Shown piece by piece: positions 1-10,810 of a stretch of DNA of 64,000 nucleotides. How positions within the stretch are numbered: position 1 is the first letter of the stretch; the number at the start of each line of letters is the position of its first letter. The notes under the pieces are model-generated. The model saw nothing but the letters and a program-made list of their open reading frames with translations. It ran no database searches and had not been told where the DNA came from. This DNA comes from Sequoia sempervirens (lineage: Eukaryota > Streptophyta > Pinopsida > Cupressales > Cupressaceae). The DNA is taken from positions 35,440-99,439 of the forward strand of contig VDFB02344200.1 in assembly GCA_007258455.2 (NCBI GenBank), written 5' to 3'. A program made the translations under genes and the position numbers.

Positions 1-1379
1 CTACTAGTCTCTAAGCTTGAATGTAGGCAAGGCCATCATTGATGTGCCCCTGAGACACCCTAGGTCAATCCTTTAGGAGTTTGTCATAATAAACTAGCAT
101 CCCTCAATTGTTAATCTCTCATTGTAAATAAGTCAAGTCAGCCAAACTATGTGGTCTCTGCATGTATAACGTATGAAAGGCTAATCTTTGATCAGCCCCC
201 GAGGCCCCTAGGATAGGTCTTTTAGGTTAGGTTCTTGGCCGAAAACTCGGAAAACACAAAAAAAATCAAATATTGGAAAACCCCTAAACATTTAGAAAAC
301 TTAGAAAACACAAAAACATTTGAAAATTCAAAAAGACAAAAACATTAGAAAACATTCAAAAGACCTAAACAACATCAAATATCTTAGAAAAAACCCTAAA
401 CAACATCAAATAACCGAAAACATAAACATTCACATAAACTTTCAAAAAGACCAAAAACATTGAAATATTCCAAGAACTCCAAAACCATCCATCCTGTTTC
501 GCCTTCACCCGCAATAAACTTTTACCCATAATAAATCGATCGTCATCTTCAACCTTTACCGAAGCAAGTAGAAAACAAGTGTAACAAGTTTTAAAGTGAG
601 AACCTAAGTGTCAAAATCTAAAGTCTAAATCATAGGTAAATGTGTCAGTGAAGTTTATATCAATGACTTATCAAACACTTCATCCTAATCAAAACATCTG
701 ATCAACATGTCTTAGGATGCATCCTTCCTATGATGGACATCAACATCAAAAATCACCTTAGCTAAATTAAACTGGAAAGAGATATAGATAACACTGACTG
801 TTTGTCTTTGATCTTTTCTTTTGATTTATCTTAATGACCCATTCTCGGGACCACTCGAGGATGTCTATCAAAATTATTTAGAGAGAAAGGAATGGGGAAT
901 CAATCATTATCTTTCATTTTTTGTGCTTGTGGGTATTCTTGTAAAATAATATTGGTGCATACTTGCTTAGTTGTGTGTAGGGAGGTTGTTCAAAGTAGAT
1001 TGTTGACTATTGTGTATGCTTTGGTCTGATATATTCTAAGCTTTTAACTTACATTCCAACGAGGTTTCTGTATGTCAAGATGTGAACAAGAACTATCCTA
1101 TCTATTTGTAGAGTCAAATTCCATTACACTAGATACAACACTATCCTGGTAATCAATTCCTTGATGCATCGTGTCTCTATGTTATATCAAAAATAAGGAA
1201 TGATGGAAAATCCCAATCCCAAGATATGAGCAAAATCATCATCTCTCATCACCATCTCTAATAAAGTCTCAGTGGATCATAGACTTGTTGGACCTTTTGA
1301 ATCAATCATCAAAATCAATGGTCAAATAATTCATTCTTTATTCTTCTATCTTCTTTCTGCACTAACCCGGTATCATGAC
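1..1379. other. AT-rich intergenic DNA, no gene seen
   Basis: No reading frame of convincing length or recognisable protein motif is visible on either strand. Bases 240-480 are a run of A-rich phrases (aaaacatt and similar) that looks like decayed low-complexity sequence. It may be part of an old transposon, but I cannot name one. Confidence 0.5.
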
Positions 1380-2000
1380 AATCAACAACATCATCAATGC
1401 ATCCATCCTGCATCCACAAACATCAACATGCATACATCCTACATCATCACAACATATCATAATATGGAAAAAAATATTTCACTACAACATCATTATCATT
1501 TAAGTTGTGATGAATAATATAGATTTTTTATTCTAAGCATCTTAAATTATTGCATTATCATAGCATAGGGACGAACATCTACATAAGCATACATATCATG
1601 AACATTCATATACATCCATATGCATACATCATCATCTCATAAATTACATAGAAAAGTACAAAAAAATAAATGCATCCATATCATTTGCATGAGCATAACA
1701 TCTGCATATCATAGCATCCATCCCATAACATGTCATAAAAAGATACTGAGAAATAAGCACATCCATCCATTGCATAGTATTACATCGCATCTCATATACA
1801 TCACATCATAGATCATCATCACATATCACATAACACATAAATAAAAGTACATCCATCACATTTGCATTGATACATAATCATAAAATATAAGCATATCACA
1901 TCATATAGCATCACATGCATCCATACATTCATGAAATAAAGAGAACAATGCATATCAAATTTGAATCATCTCATATATATATCAAAAAATGGTGACTTTC
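1380..2000. repeat. CAT-rich low-complexity tract
   Basis: The plus strand is dominated by short CATC, CATA and ATCACAT phrases and is nearly free of G for several hundred bases. There is no fixed period, so this is cryptic simple sequence rather than a clean satellite. The reading frames through it are artefacts of composition. Confidence 0.6.
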
Positions 2001-2699
2001 ATAATACAAAATCTGAATTAGTGCTTGTATATCAATCAAAAATACAATATCCAAAAGGCTATCAAAAAGGATCCCATGAATGTATATTTGTATAAAGATT
2101 TGGACAATAATAAAAAGTGTCTACATAAGCAAGGTAGCCTTGGTGGCCGCTCCTCTCACCTCTAACTGATGGTTGATCCTCAGCTCTAGGTGGTGCTCCA
2201 CTTTGTTGTGAGAAATCAAGCTATCACATCCCCTAAGGAACATCACGATGATAGTGCATGCAGTAGTAGGTTGCCTTAGTGATTGCCTCTTTGTATAACT
2301 GAGCAGATACAGTTTGACTCTATGATGTAGTTGTCATTGCCTCCAACTGTTGTCTCCACCCAATCTCCTGGGTTAGTTGTATGTCTAGTTGCTACCACAA
2401 CTAGACCTCCTAATCTCTCTACATAATCATGGCCTCTAACTACTGCTACAACTGATCCCGCTCAGCCTGTAGCTGATCCCTCTCTGCTCTAAGGGTTGCA
2501 ATCTTCCCATCTCATGGATCTACCTGCTATAGAGGTGGAGGAGATGGTGGTACCCTCAGAACCTATCCATCTTGCCCACCTAGAACTTGTGCCTGATCCG
2601 GTTGCTATTGGTGCTCTCACCTGGCTCCTGGCCCTTATCTTGATCCTGATCCTATCCCTGGCCTTGGTCCCCATCCCTACCTCCATCTCGGTCGCCATC
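2001..2699. other. Non-coding stretch with a pyrimidine-rich block
   Basis: This lies downstream of the PMD relic on the minus strand. Bases about 2589-2735 are rich in CCT and CTC phrases (gatcct, ctacctc). They form a short degenerate minisatellite that also encodes the Gly/Arg-rich tail of the PMD relic on the other strand. No independent gene is supported. Confidence 0.45.
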
Positions 2700-3810
2700 T
2701 CAACCTCGGCCCTTGCCTCTACCTCTACCTCTGGGGTAAGCCCCCACTAGATCTGTTAGGCGTGTAGGTGGCTTGAACCGCGCATCATAGGTTGGAGTAG
2801 TCCTCGCATCTAGATGGCTATGATCATATGCCCATGGCTGTGGGATGAGTTGTCTAAAATCATTGATCGACACAATGAGATCAATAGGGGCTCCCCACTA
2901 TACCTCTCTTTGAGACCTAGCAAAAATGGCAGTGCAGTCATTTGTTGGCATATTTTGTACCTCCCCAAACTACCACACAATGCAGTTTGGTAGGTATTGC
3001 TCAATAATCATGTGATCTCGACCTTGTATGCACCAAGTATGTCTGGTAAAATCCAATTGCTATTGACCACCGTACCATCATGGATGTTGTAACCATGACC
3101 TCCATCTGAACATTGTCATGTCATCAATGACACAACACCAATATGGAAAACCTGTGGGCCCGTGTGCGGCAATGTCATCAACACCCTGTATCAAAAAATG
3201 ATAGGCTCATCCTCATGGATATCTGCAAGAACGACCAAGGGCCTCAACACTGCAATGTGCTTGTATGCCCATATGTGAAGCAAAGTCACCCCTATTCTGA
3301 TGCTCCTACCCTCTTAGTAGACGGCCTCGTGCATATCATGGTACAAAGAGGCAAGGAGAACTGAACCCTAGGAATACATAACGTCCCTCTAGATCATACC
3401 CTCCCATGCCAAGCCCCATCCAGGACTGAAACCTCTACCTCGTTGGTCTGGAAAAACAATGCCACAAATCAGAGCTGCACCAAACAATCTGAATGTGTCC
3501 ACCTGACCACAGTAAAAATCTAGATCAATTTGGGAGCTGAGTAAAACAACCGATTGTCTATGTAGAAGGGAGAGACATGCATCTCTCTTGGCATTTGGAT
3601 CATAAATAACACGCTTGTCATGAATCAAAAATTGCAGTATGCACCACACGTCCTCCAGTGTGATGGTTGTCTCTCTAGTAGGCAAGTGAAAAGAAGAGAT
3701 CTCGCTATGCCACCTTTCAACCAGCACTGTCATCATGGAAAGATGAGTCCTAACCTTGATAAGAAAGCAATAAAGCCTAACCCTACCCTCCCCAGTTGCT
3801 CCACCTCCAA
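2700..3810 (-). pseudogene. Plant mobile domain (PMD) protein relic
   Basis: Read on the minus strand, the translation matches the plant mobile domain, the aminotransferase-like family that includes MAIN/MAIL proteins and many transposon-borne copies. The clearest block is LVERWH then FHLPTRETTITLEDV (about 3650-3720). After it come AALICGIVFPDQ, SVLLASLYHDMHEAV and a LLHIWAYKHI..LRP block, then a WQFGEVQNMP-like block near 2950 and a Gly/Arg-rich tail (RGRGRGKGRG) ending at a stop at 2700. Domain order fits the family. Several stops and frameshifts separate the blocks, so it is not functional. No intact start is assignable; the upstream edge near 3810 is where similarity fades. Known members occur both as host nuclear proteins and inside transposable elements. 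The GTCRCTA repeats just upstream favour a transposon origin here, but that is inference. Confidence 0.75.
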
Positions 3811-3964
3811 GTCATTGAAATCTCTCTCAGCTACCAAAAGGTCAGACCAGTGCTCTCACGACATCAAGGGCGAAGGATTCTCCTGCACACATCACACACA
3901 CAACGTCGATTTGCCTAAAAAGTCAAAAAATTGATCAAAATTTAAAACTTTGCATCCAAAACAT

Positions 3965-4330
3965 CAAACGCGTCGCTAAAATAAATAGCGTCACTGATTT
4001 TTGGGTGCGTCACTATATCAATTTTGGGGGTGCATCACCAATTTGGCAACACGTGTCACTACGCTAAAAAATGAATTGGTATTGGGGTGCATTGCTATAA
4101 CAAAAATTCAAGGTGCATTGACATTTGTTACATGTGTCACCCACCACTTTCAAGTGACGTTGAACTTAAAAATCCCATGTGTCGCTATATAACCCTCGCG
4201 ACCCCTTAATCAATTGTGTCTTTGAATAAAAAAAATTGGGGTGTGCTGCTAAACAGAGGGTTTGTCGCTATAAAATCAATAGTAATGCTTTTGATGCTTC
4301 AAAATTGTCACTATACAACGATGTGCCTAT
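3965..4330. repeat. Degenerate GTCRCTA repeat block
   Basis: GTCGCTA or GTCACTA occurs about six times in 360 bases (near 3974, 4012, 4046, 4180, 4264 and 4306), often preceded by TG or GC and followed by TA. Spacing is irregular. The pattern resembles subterminal repeats of plant DNA transposons, especially CACTA types, but no terminal inverted repeat pair was found. Confidence 0.5.
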
Positions 4331-4432
4331 CGACCTAACTTTGACGTCCTATTAAATGCACCTAAAAGCAAAAATCGAGCCAAGTTTTCAATCACATACC
4401 CGGGGTTCTACGTCTGCTAAAAATTTGTAAGG

Positions 4433-4567
4433 GAATATTCCTCCTTTGCACATTCCTCCAAAAGGAATATTCCCATGGAATATTCTTCCCCCTTTTGCAC
4501 ATTAAAACTTTGTTTTAATTTTCTAAATATCTAATTTCCCTCGCCCATGAGATTCTAAAGAATATTC
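4433..4567. promoter_or_regulatory. Cluster of four GAATATTC palindromes
   Basis: GAATATTC occurs at 4433-4440, 4465-4472, 4478-4485 and 4560-4567. Each is a perfect GAAnnTTC inverted pair, the core half of a heat-shock element. TTTGCACATT is also repeated between them. The cluster lies about 270-400 bases upstream of a strong TATA box in the same direction. Binding by heat-shock factors is inference. Confidence 0.4.
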
Positions 4568-4612
4568 TCTTTCTCCACTCATTTGAAAAAAAAAAAATTC
4601 TTCCTTGTAACA

Positions 4613-4664
4613 AACTTACAAAACTTCATGTGCAAGTTAACTTACAAGACTTCTTGTGCAAGTT
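4613..4664. repeat. Two tandem 26-bp units
   Basis: The units 4613-4638 and 4639-4664 differ at two positions. Each begins AACTTACAA and ends GTGCAAGTT, so unit ends are themselves partly inverted. The pair lies between the GAATATTC cluster and the TATA box. Confidence 0.8.
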
Positions 4665-4834
4665 AAAAGTGTGTTTGTTTGAAAGAATATGAACCCTTGA
4701 TTCTTTCCTTGATCCATGTGATCATTTATTCCCATCCATTGATGAGAATCCATGATCCATGTTTCATCCTTCCTCCCTTTTTGACCATTGATTAACCTTT
4801 TTGATCTCAACCCTTCAATTCTCATTTGTCCTCC

Positions 4835-4844
4835 TATAAATAGG
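4835..4844 (+). promoter_or_regulatory. TATA box of a possible solo LTR or promoter
   Basis: TATAAATAGG is a near-consensus plant TATA box. It is followed by sequence without a long reading frame, as in the R-U5 part of an LTR. No second copy, primer-binding site or flanking duplication was found, so LTR limits cannot be set. Confidence 0.5.
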
Positions 4845-5279
4845 TCACTATTTGGAGACAAATGGATCCACCTTTTTCAGAGCAAACTTATGTTGTTGAA
4901 ATCACTCACACTTACACTCATATTTAGCACTTATTTAGTATCATCTTAGCTTAAATTACTTGCATATTAGCTTAGCTTCCATTAATGGCTTCCATGATAA
5001 CATAGATGCATACATTTAGTATACTTGTAATTAGGGTTTCAATATTTTTAGTTTAAAAACCATTTAGATTAGCTTTTCACTCACACATCTTGATCATCTT
5101 AGTATAAATCATGTTAAAATAGCTTGCATCATGTTAGTTTAGCATTTAAATCATGTTTCATCACACATCTATCATTGGTTTTGTCGATTCTTCTCATTAG
5201 AATTGATCAAAACAAGCTCATTTATCCACGGAATTGAGAAAGGGTCGCCATTCCACATTAATGCAACACCACTCCCCCA

Positions 5280-8200
5280 ATAGGATAAGTTTCAATGGAT
5301 TGGAATAGGTGTTTTTGAAGCTTTCATAGTTTAATATGTTAAGTTTTAATGGATTCCTTGTTTAGTGTTTATTGATTGATCTTATTGGGATTGACATTTA
5401 GGAGCTCCATTACACTTTGTATCCTCATGGATCAAGTGTAGTCAGCCCACACTAATCCGCCAATCACAAAAACATGTTTTAAAGGGGCCCAAAAACCCTT
5501 TACAAAAAAATAAACTAGATGAAAAAGGCTTGACATCAATACAACTATAGCCAAGCTACCCTAGCATAAAAGATAACCCAAAAATGACCCAGGAATAAGC
5601 CACATAAACCACACTAGGCCTTTTCCTAGCTGATTGAACAACTGGAATGTGCATATTAGAAATAGACACACATTTATGAATACCTCTCTTCCTCCTTTGG
5701 ATGATAGTCTAGGACAACATTATCTAGACTATCAGATTGAGGAGATGGGAGAGGATAATCCTCTACCATCACCTCAATTTTCTCACCACATAAGATAAAT
5801 AAGAGCATCTAATCATAAAAGACATAGGTTACACTAAAACCAAAGGTGAGAAAGGAACAATCAAATGTACAACACACTTCTCAAAAGTATCAGGCTGAAA
5901 AGAGGGAGCAACAAATAGAATATGGTCAAGAGGAGGTGTTCCACTAGTAAATGGAGGTAATAAAGCTACACCATCCACAAAGGAATCATCAAGATCTTAG
6001 GAAGACGTATGAGATACATAAAGATCCAAATCAAAATAATCATCAATAGTCAAATGATTAGGGTGAGAATTATTCCATTAGTTTTATTATTTTTGTGGAT
6101 ATTTTATATCAAACTATATTTTTGTTATAATAATTTTTCACAATAGATTAGTAGTACATTTCAAAATTAATTTTATAGTTGTTGGGACTCAAATTTGTAA
6201 TGTCGTTTTTGCTTGAGTTCCTTCTTTTTTGTTTGTCTTAGTAATATTTGACATATTCTTACTCACCAATTTGAGAAAATCTAAATGAACCATCATGCTT
6301 AAAATTATGTCTTTGTATGTTGTATTAAGACACCTTTTCATGTTTTAATCAAATAACCAAGTTGAAAAGCCAAAATTTGGTTGTGTTGAGATTTTTAGGA
6401 TTTCAAAGTTTCAAGGTTTTTCATGCTTGCATACCTTCCTTATGATCTTGAATCTTTGATTTAATACTTCCAAAAATTGGTTGTGTTATTTTCTTAGCAT
6501 TTCAGACTGTTAGGGTTTCCCTTACACTCATGCATACTTGAAGCATCCATAATCCATAAATTTTGAAGCATATTCTTGGCCTAGTGTAATTTTGTTGGCC
6601 TTTCAAATTTTTGGGGTTTCCCATACGCAAGGGGTTTCCCTTACATGTGCACCCTTAATTTGGCACCCCCAATCCTTGAAGTCTGGAACATAACATTGCC
6701 TAAGTGTTATTTTTCAATTTTTTAGATGTCGGGGGTTTCCTTAACCTTCCTATTATTTTGTAACATTTTGAATCCCCAAAGCATGAAATTATTCTAAAAG
6801 CCTAAGTCCTTTGCATTCATTAGACTTTTAGACTTCTTCATTTATCCATTCAACCCTGGTCCTCAAAATGCAATATGTGTTCCTCTCACCCCCAATATTT
6901 GGATACCCTATTGATTGTTTTATGCTTCTTATCATGATCAAAATTTTGGCCATTCCTTATTTTTTCTCTTCTTTCCATACATCCCCAATGTTCTAAAACT
7001 TCATTGAATTTATTTTTAATTTTGCTCAAATATTTATTAGTTGCAAAGTTTTGAGATTTATCTTACCTTCCTACCATCCCTTCCTTCCCTAATTCCCTAA
7101 AATTTTCTCTACATTTTTTAGACTTTTAGACTTTATCATACCATTTTCCTCATTGGTCTTGTAATCTTGGTATTCCATTCTACAAAAGTTTGATTCCCCA
7201 GCATTACCCCCATTCCACTTCTAAATTATTCTATCTTTCATACATTTGGGTTTGTTCATTCCTTCATTTGTTCCCTTCCAATCTTGACACCTTGAGGGTC
7301 CACCTTTCCTTTGATGATATAATTATCCTTTTGAATTGTCAAAAGTATTTATACCCCCTATCTTATGGCAAGTTGTTTGATAAAGGCCGAATATATGCTA
7401 GATAACTGATTTGTTGGGATATCAAAGGTGGAAATGTCCACACCCTTGGTCCAATAGGTGTGAAAATAAAAGGGAGCCTAATGTCCCGATAGTTTGACAA
7501 GGCATGAGCGTTAAAGGTTTATGTCAGGATGTTAGAGGCTTTCATGTTCTCTCTTATGGGCATGAAATTAAGGTTTAGATTGATGGTCTATAGGCCCAAC
7601 AAGTGCAAAGAAAGTATTGGTAATGACTCAAATCTTATTTGAGGTTTGTGAATATTAATTCCTAAATCATTCAAAGGTCTACTAAAGTAGAATGCAAATG
7701 TTTTAAAGGCTATAAATGTTCAATGGTGCACTTCTCCTCCATTCGCTCCATCAATTCATATTAATGGAGGTGACTTACCTAATTACCAAAAATAAATGAA
7801 GGTTTCCTCCATCAATCTAAAGTGCCCATTTTTAGTAGGGTTTATCTCTAGCTATGAATTTTATGATGCTACATTGTAGCAATTATAATTTGATGCCATG
7901 CAAGTGTTAAAGCTTGATTGGGGATAATTTTAAAAGGAGGCTATTTGGTTGTAGTCTCCAAATGCTATAAATTTGTAAGGTAACCATTAGAGCCAAGTCC
8001 AATTTTCTTCGAGCGATTACAAACTTATGAGATCAAAGGAGATCAATAATTTAAGTGGATTTTTTTTGCAGAATATCTCTAAGGGATTAGGTATACATTC
8101 ACGAAGGTTTCTTGGTCACAATTAGAGATTTTATCATGTCACACTTGTTGGAACAAATGTAATATAGTTCAAATGAATGTAACAACATTTTAAAAATCTT

Positions 8201-9892
8201 GCAAGTATTTTAACAATATCTCATTCTACATATGAATATATGAAGTTACGTCATGGTTAATAAGTATGCTTACTTACAAAACTACATGATCTTTTTTATA
8301 TGCAAATACATAGCACCACATTATTTTATTATATTTTATTCTTTTCCCAATATGAGGTTAATTTGTTGCTCAATAGATAGTCACCAATATCACCTTTAAT
8401 TAAAAAAACATAAATCAATGGTTTAGTAGTAGGTAAGGCCTTCTTGTGCACCCATGGTTGTTAATATAACCAAGTAATTATTCTTAAGTGAATATTTAGT
8501 AGATATATTTCATGTGGGTTATGTTTGCACAATTGTATTAGATATATAGGGGTTATATGCAACCAATCTATCTTGACTTGGAGAAAAATTTTGAAGTTAA
8601 TATTGTAGTTTATTTTGGTTGTAGTTGTTTTTGGTTGTCTTTTTTGTTTGATCTAAATACCTATTGATTTTTACCCTTAAAAAAACTTCTTGAGTATAAG
8701 TTGAGATCAAAGAGTAAGAGAGATAACCCACTCTCATAGAGTTGGCCTTTAACCCCCCATATTTTGTAGATTAGAAAATTTCAATTACATGATGAAAACC
8801 TTGACCTTAAGAGTGAAATTCAATTCTAGGAAATGGAATAATGATTTTGGGACCCAACACTAGTAAAACAAAAAAATTATGGATATTTTCTCCACAATAG
8901 TCTTCTAATACTATATAAATTATTCTATAGAAACTAAATATTTTTTATATAATTTTTCCCACAATATTCTTTTAGTTGTCATTTAAGATTATTTGTAACA
9001 ATTAAAAGTTCTATAAAAACACTTATAATTATTAAGTAATTGTTGTGGAAAGTTGCTCATAATATAAATATATTTTTTACAAAAAGTCATTCACATCAAA
9101 AATTAACTTGCTACATAAATTCATACACAATAGTTGCATATTTTAGTGGAAAGTATTTCACAATAGTTAAATAAGTTGAAGTTATTCTCACATGGAAATA
9201 CACATTCAAATGAGTTAGATGAGTTTTGATTGCAAAAGTATTATAGGGAATGGTGATCTTTCTATCCAATAGACTTTCAAATTTAACAACTCTTTTAGAG
9301 TTTTGTAAGGAATTATAAACACACTTCAAGTATGAAATAAAAGGGAAAAATGTGTTCTTGCATTTATTGGTTTTCGGATATGGAAGGAAGATACATAGCT
9401 GCAAGAGTACATGACATGAGAATATTGAAATCTAATAAAATAAGGAGCATGAATCACATCATGGAGAATACATGTGTTGACTATAATTTTAAAAGAATGG
9501 CATTGATATATGATTGGCAAAGAACTAGATACAGTAATATTATATTGAATGATCTTAGAGTGCAATGGTTGCAAAATTATATATATATTAATCTACATGC
9601 AAAATGCTTAAAGGAATTGAAGATGCACCTCAATTCATTGTTAGGGTTAATAACATAGAAAATACAATATTATTTTTGGAATAAGAAGAATCATAACAAT
9701 TTCAACTTAAGAAGAAAAAGGAAATATGAAGAGACGGCAATGTAAAGAGTCAATTTAAATGTGAAGTGACAATAGCCTAGGTGTTAAAAAACTAATCTTT
9801 AAATTAAATTTTTAATAATGAGTTCAGGGAGGCTCTGGGGAGAAAAAGGAGAGTTTTCTTTGGTAAAGAGACTCTTGGAGACAAAGGGAAAC
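5280..9892. other. Intergenic DNA, no gene seen
   Basis: Long AT-rich stretch with no frame over about 100 codons and no recognisable protein family. Around 6340-6780, phrases such as ttggttgtgtt and gggtttccctta recur loosely, suggesting old duplicated or transposon-derived sequence. Nothing assignable was seen in the rest. Confidence 0.5.
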
Positions 9893-10810
9893 TCTTGATG
9901 GGAGTATCTTAATTATCACTATTCATGGTGATTTCTATATTGTTGGGTATCCAGTATTCAAAATGATTAAATAAATTAAATTTCAATAAGAAAACCTACA
10001 TACAAGTTACCCTTGCAAAGTTTTGGTGTAGATGAGGTATATTATTTAATTGGTTTATCATTTAGGCTTGGTCAAATTTACTTAGGGAATTTTTAATTTA
10101 TCTCGCATTGGTCGTATTTTTTTCTCATGGTGGCCACTATTTAAAAGTCATTTTTTTTACCATACCATGCACGTGTATGACATCCATATTTTGACTTAAA
10201 TTATCATATACCTTATTTATTCTCACCTCTCATTCTCATATTAGCATATTTAGATGATCAAGAGAATAAAAAAAGGTTGAAAGAAATACTACATTTTGGA
10301 GGATTCCTTTTTTGACTTGTTGGTTTTAGGTGTACTATAGAGTTTTTTGGAGAAATTTGTTATAGAATATTTGATAAAATCAAACTTATCTTTTGTTGCA
10401 TCTTAGTTGGACACTAGACATCAAATTTATAAAAGGTTTCATTTGGTAACTGCTTTTCAGATCTAAAGGGTAGTTGTCACTTCATAATATTTTGGGTGAA
10501 ATTTGATCTTGCCATTATATCTAAAAGGATAAAAACCTACAAATTAGTTGTACAATCATTAATTTTGGACAAAATTATTAGGTGAGTGTAGTGTAGAAAA
10601 TTGTATTCCTTTACAATTTCACACTATGTTTGGGTCCCTTAATTTATTGGACTTAATTAAGCTCCTAATTTTCCAAATTATGAATTCCAAAGCCTTATTT
10701 TTCTCATTTTCTGAAAGGAGGACATACATTCAATACATGAAATCAATAATTAAATCACAATGGAAAATGTGTCTTGGACTTATAGGCTAGGACCCATTCT
10801 CCCATGGGAA
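9893..10810. repeat. Left-arm outer flank of inverted duplication
   Basis: This matches the reverse complement of 63149-64000 at about 98% by eye and contains no recognisable retrotransposon end, so the duplication includes host flank. The left copy has about 73 extra bases near 10134-10206. The match may continue left of 9893, but its partner then lies outside the window. The flank ends GGGAA, the complement of the TTCCC target duplication at the other copy. Confidence 0.85.

Noticed and set aside
2489..2750. Overlapping frames on both strands rich in Arg or in Ser/Thr/Leu
   Set aside because: They translate a pyrimidine-rich minisatellite; only the Gly/Arg tail belongs to the PMD relic.
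8866..8880. CACTAGTAAAAC resembling a CACTA transposon end
   Set aside because: No matching inverted end, target duplication or subterminal repeats nearby.
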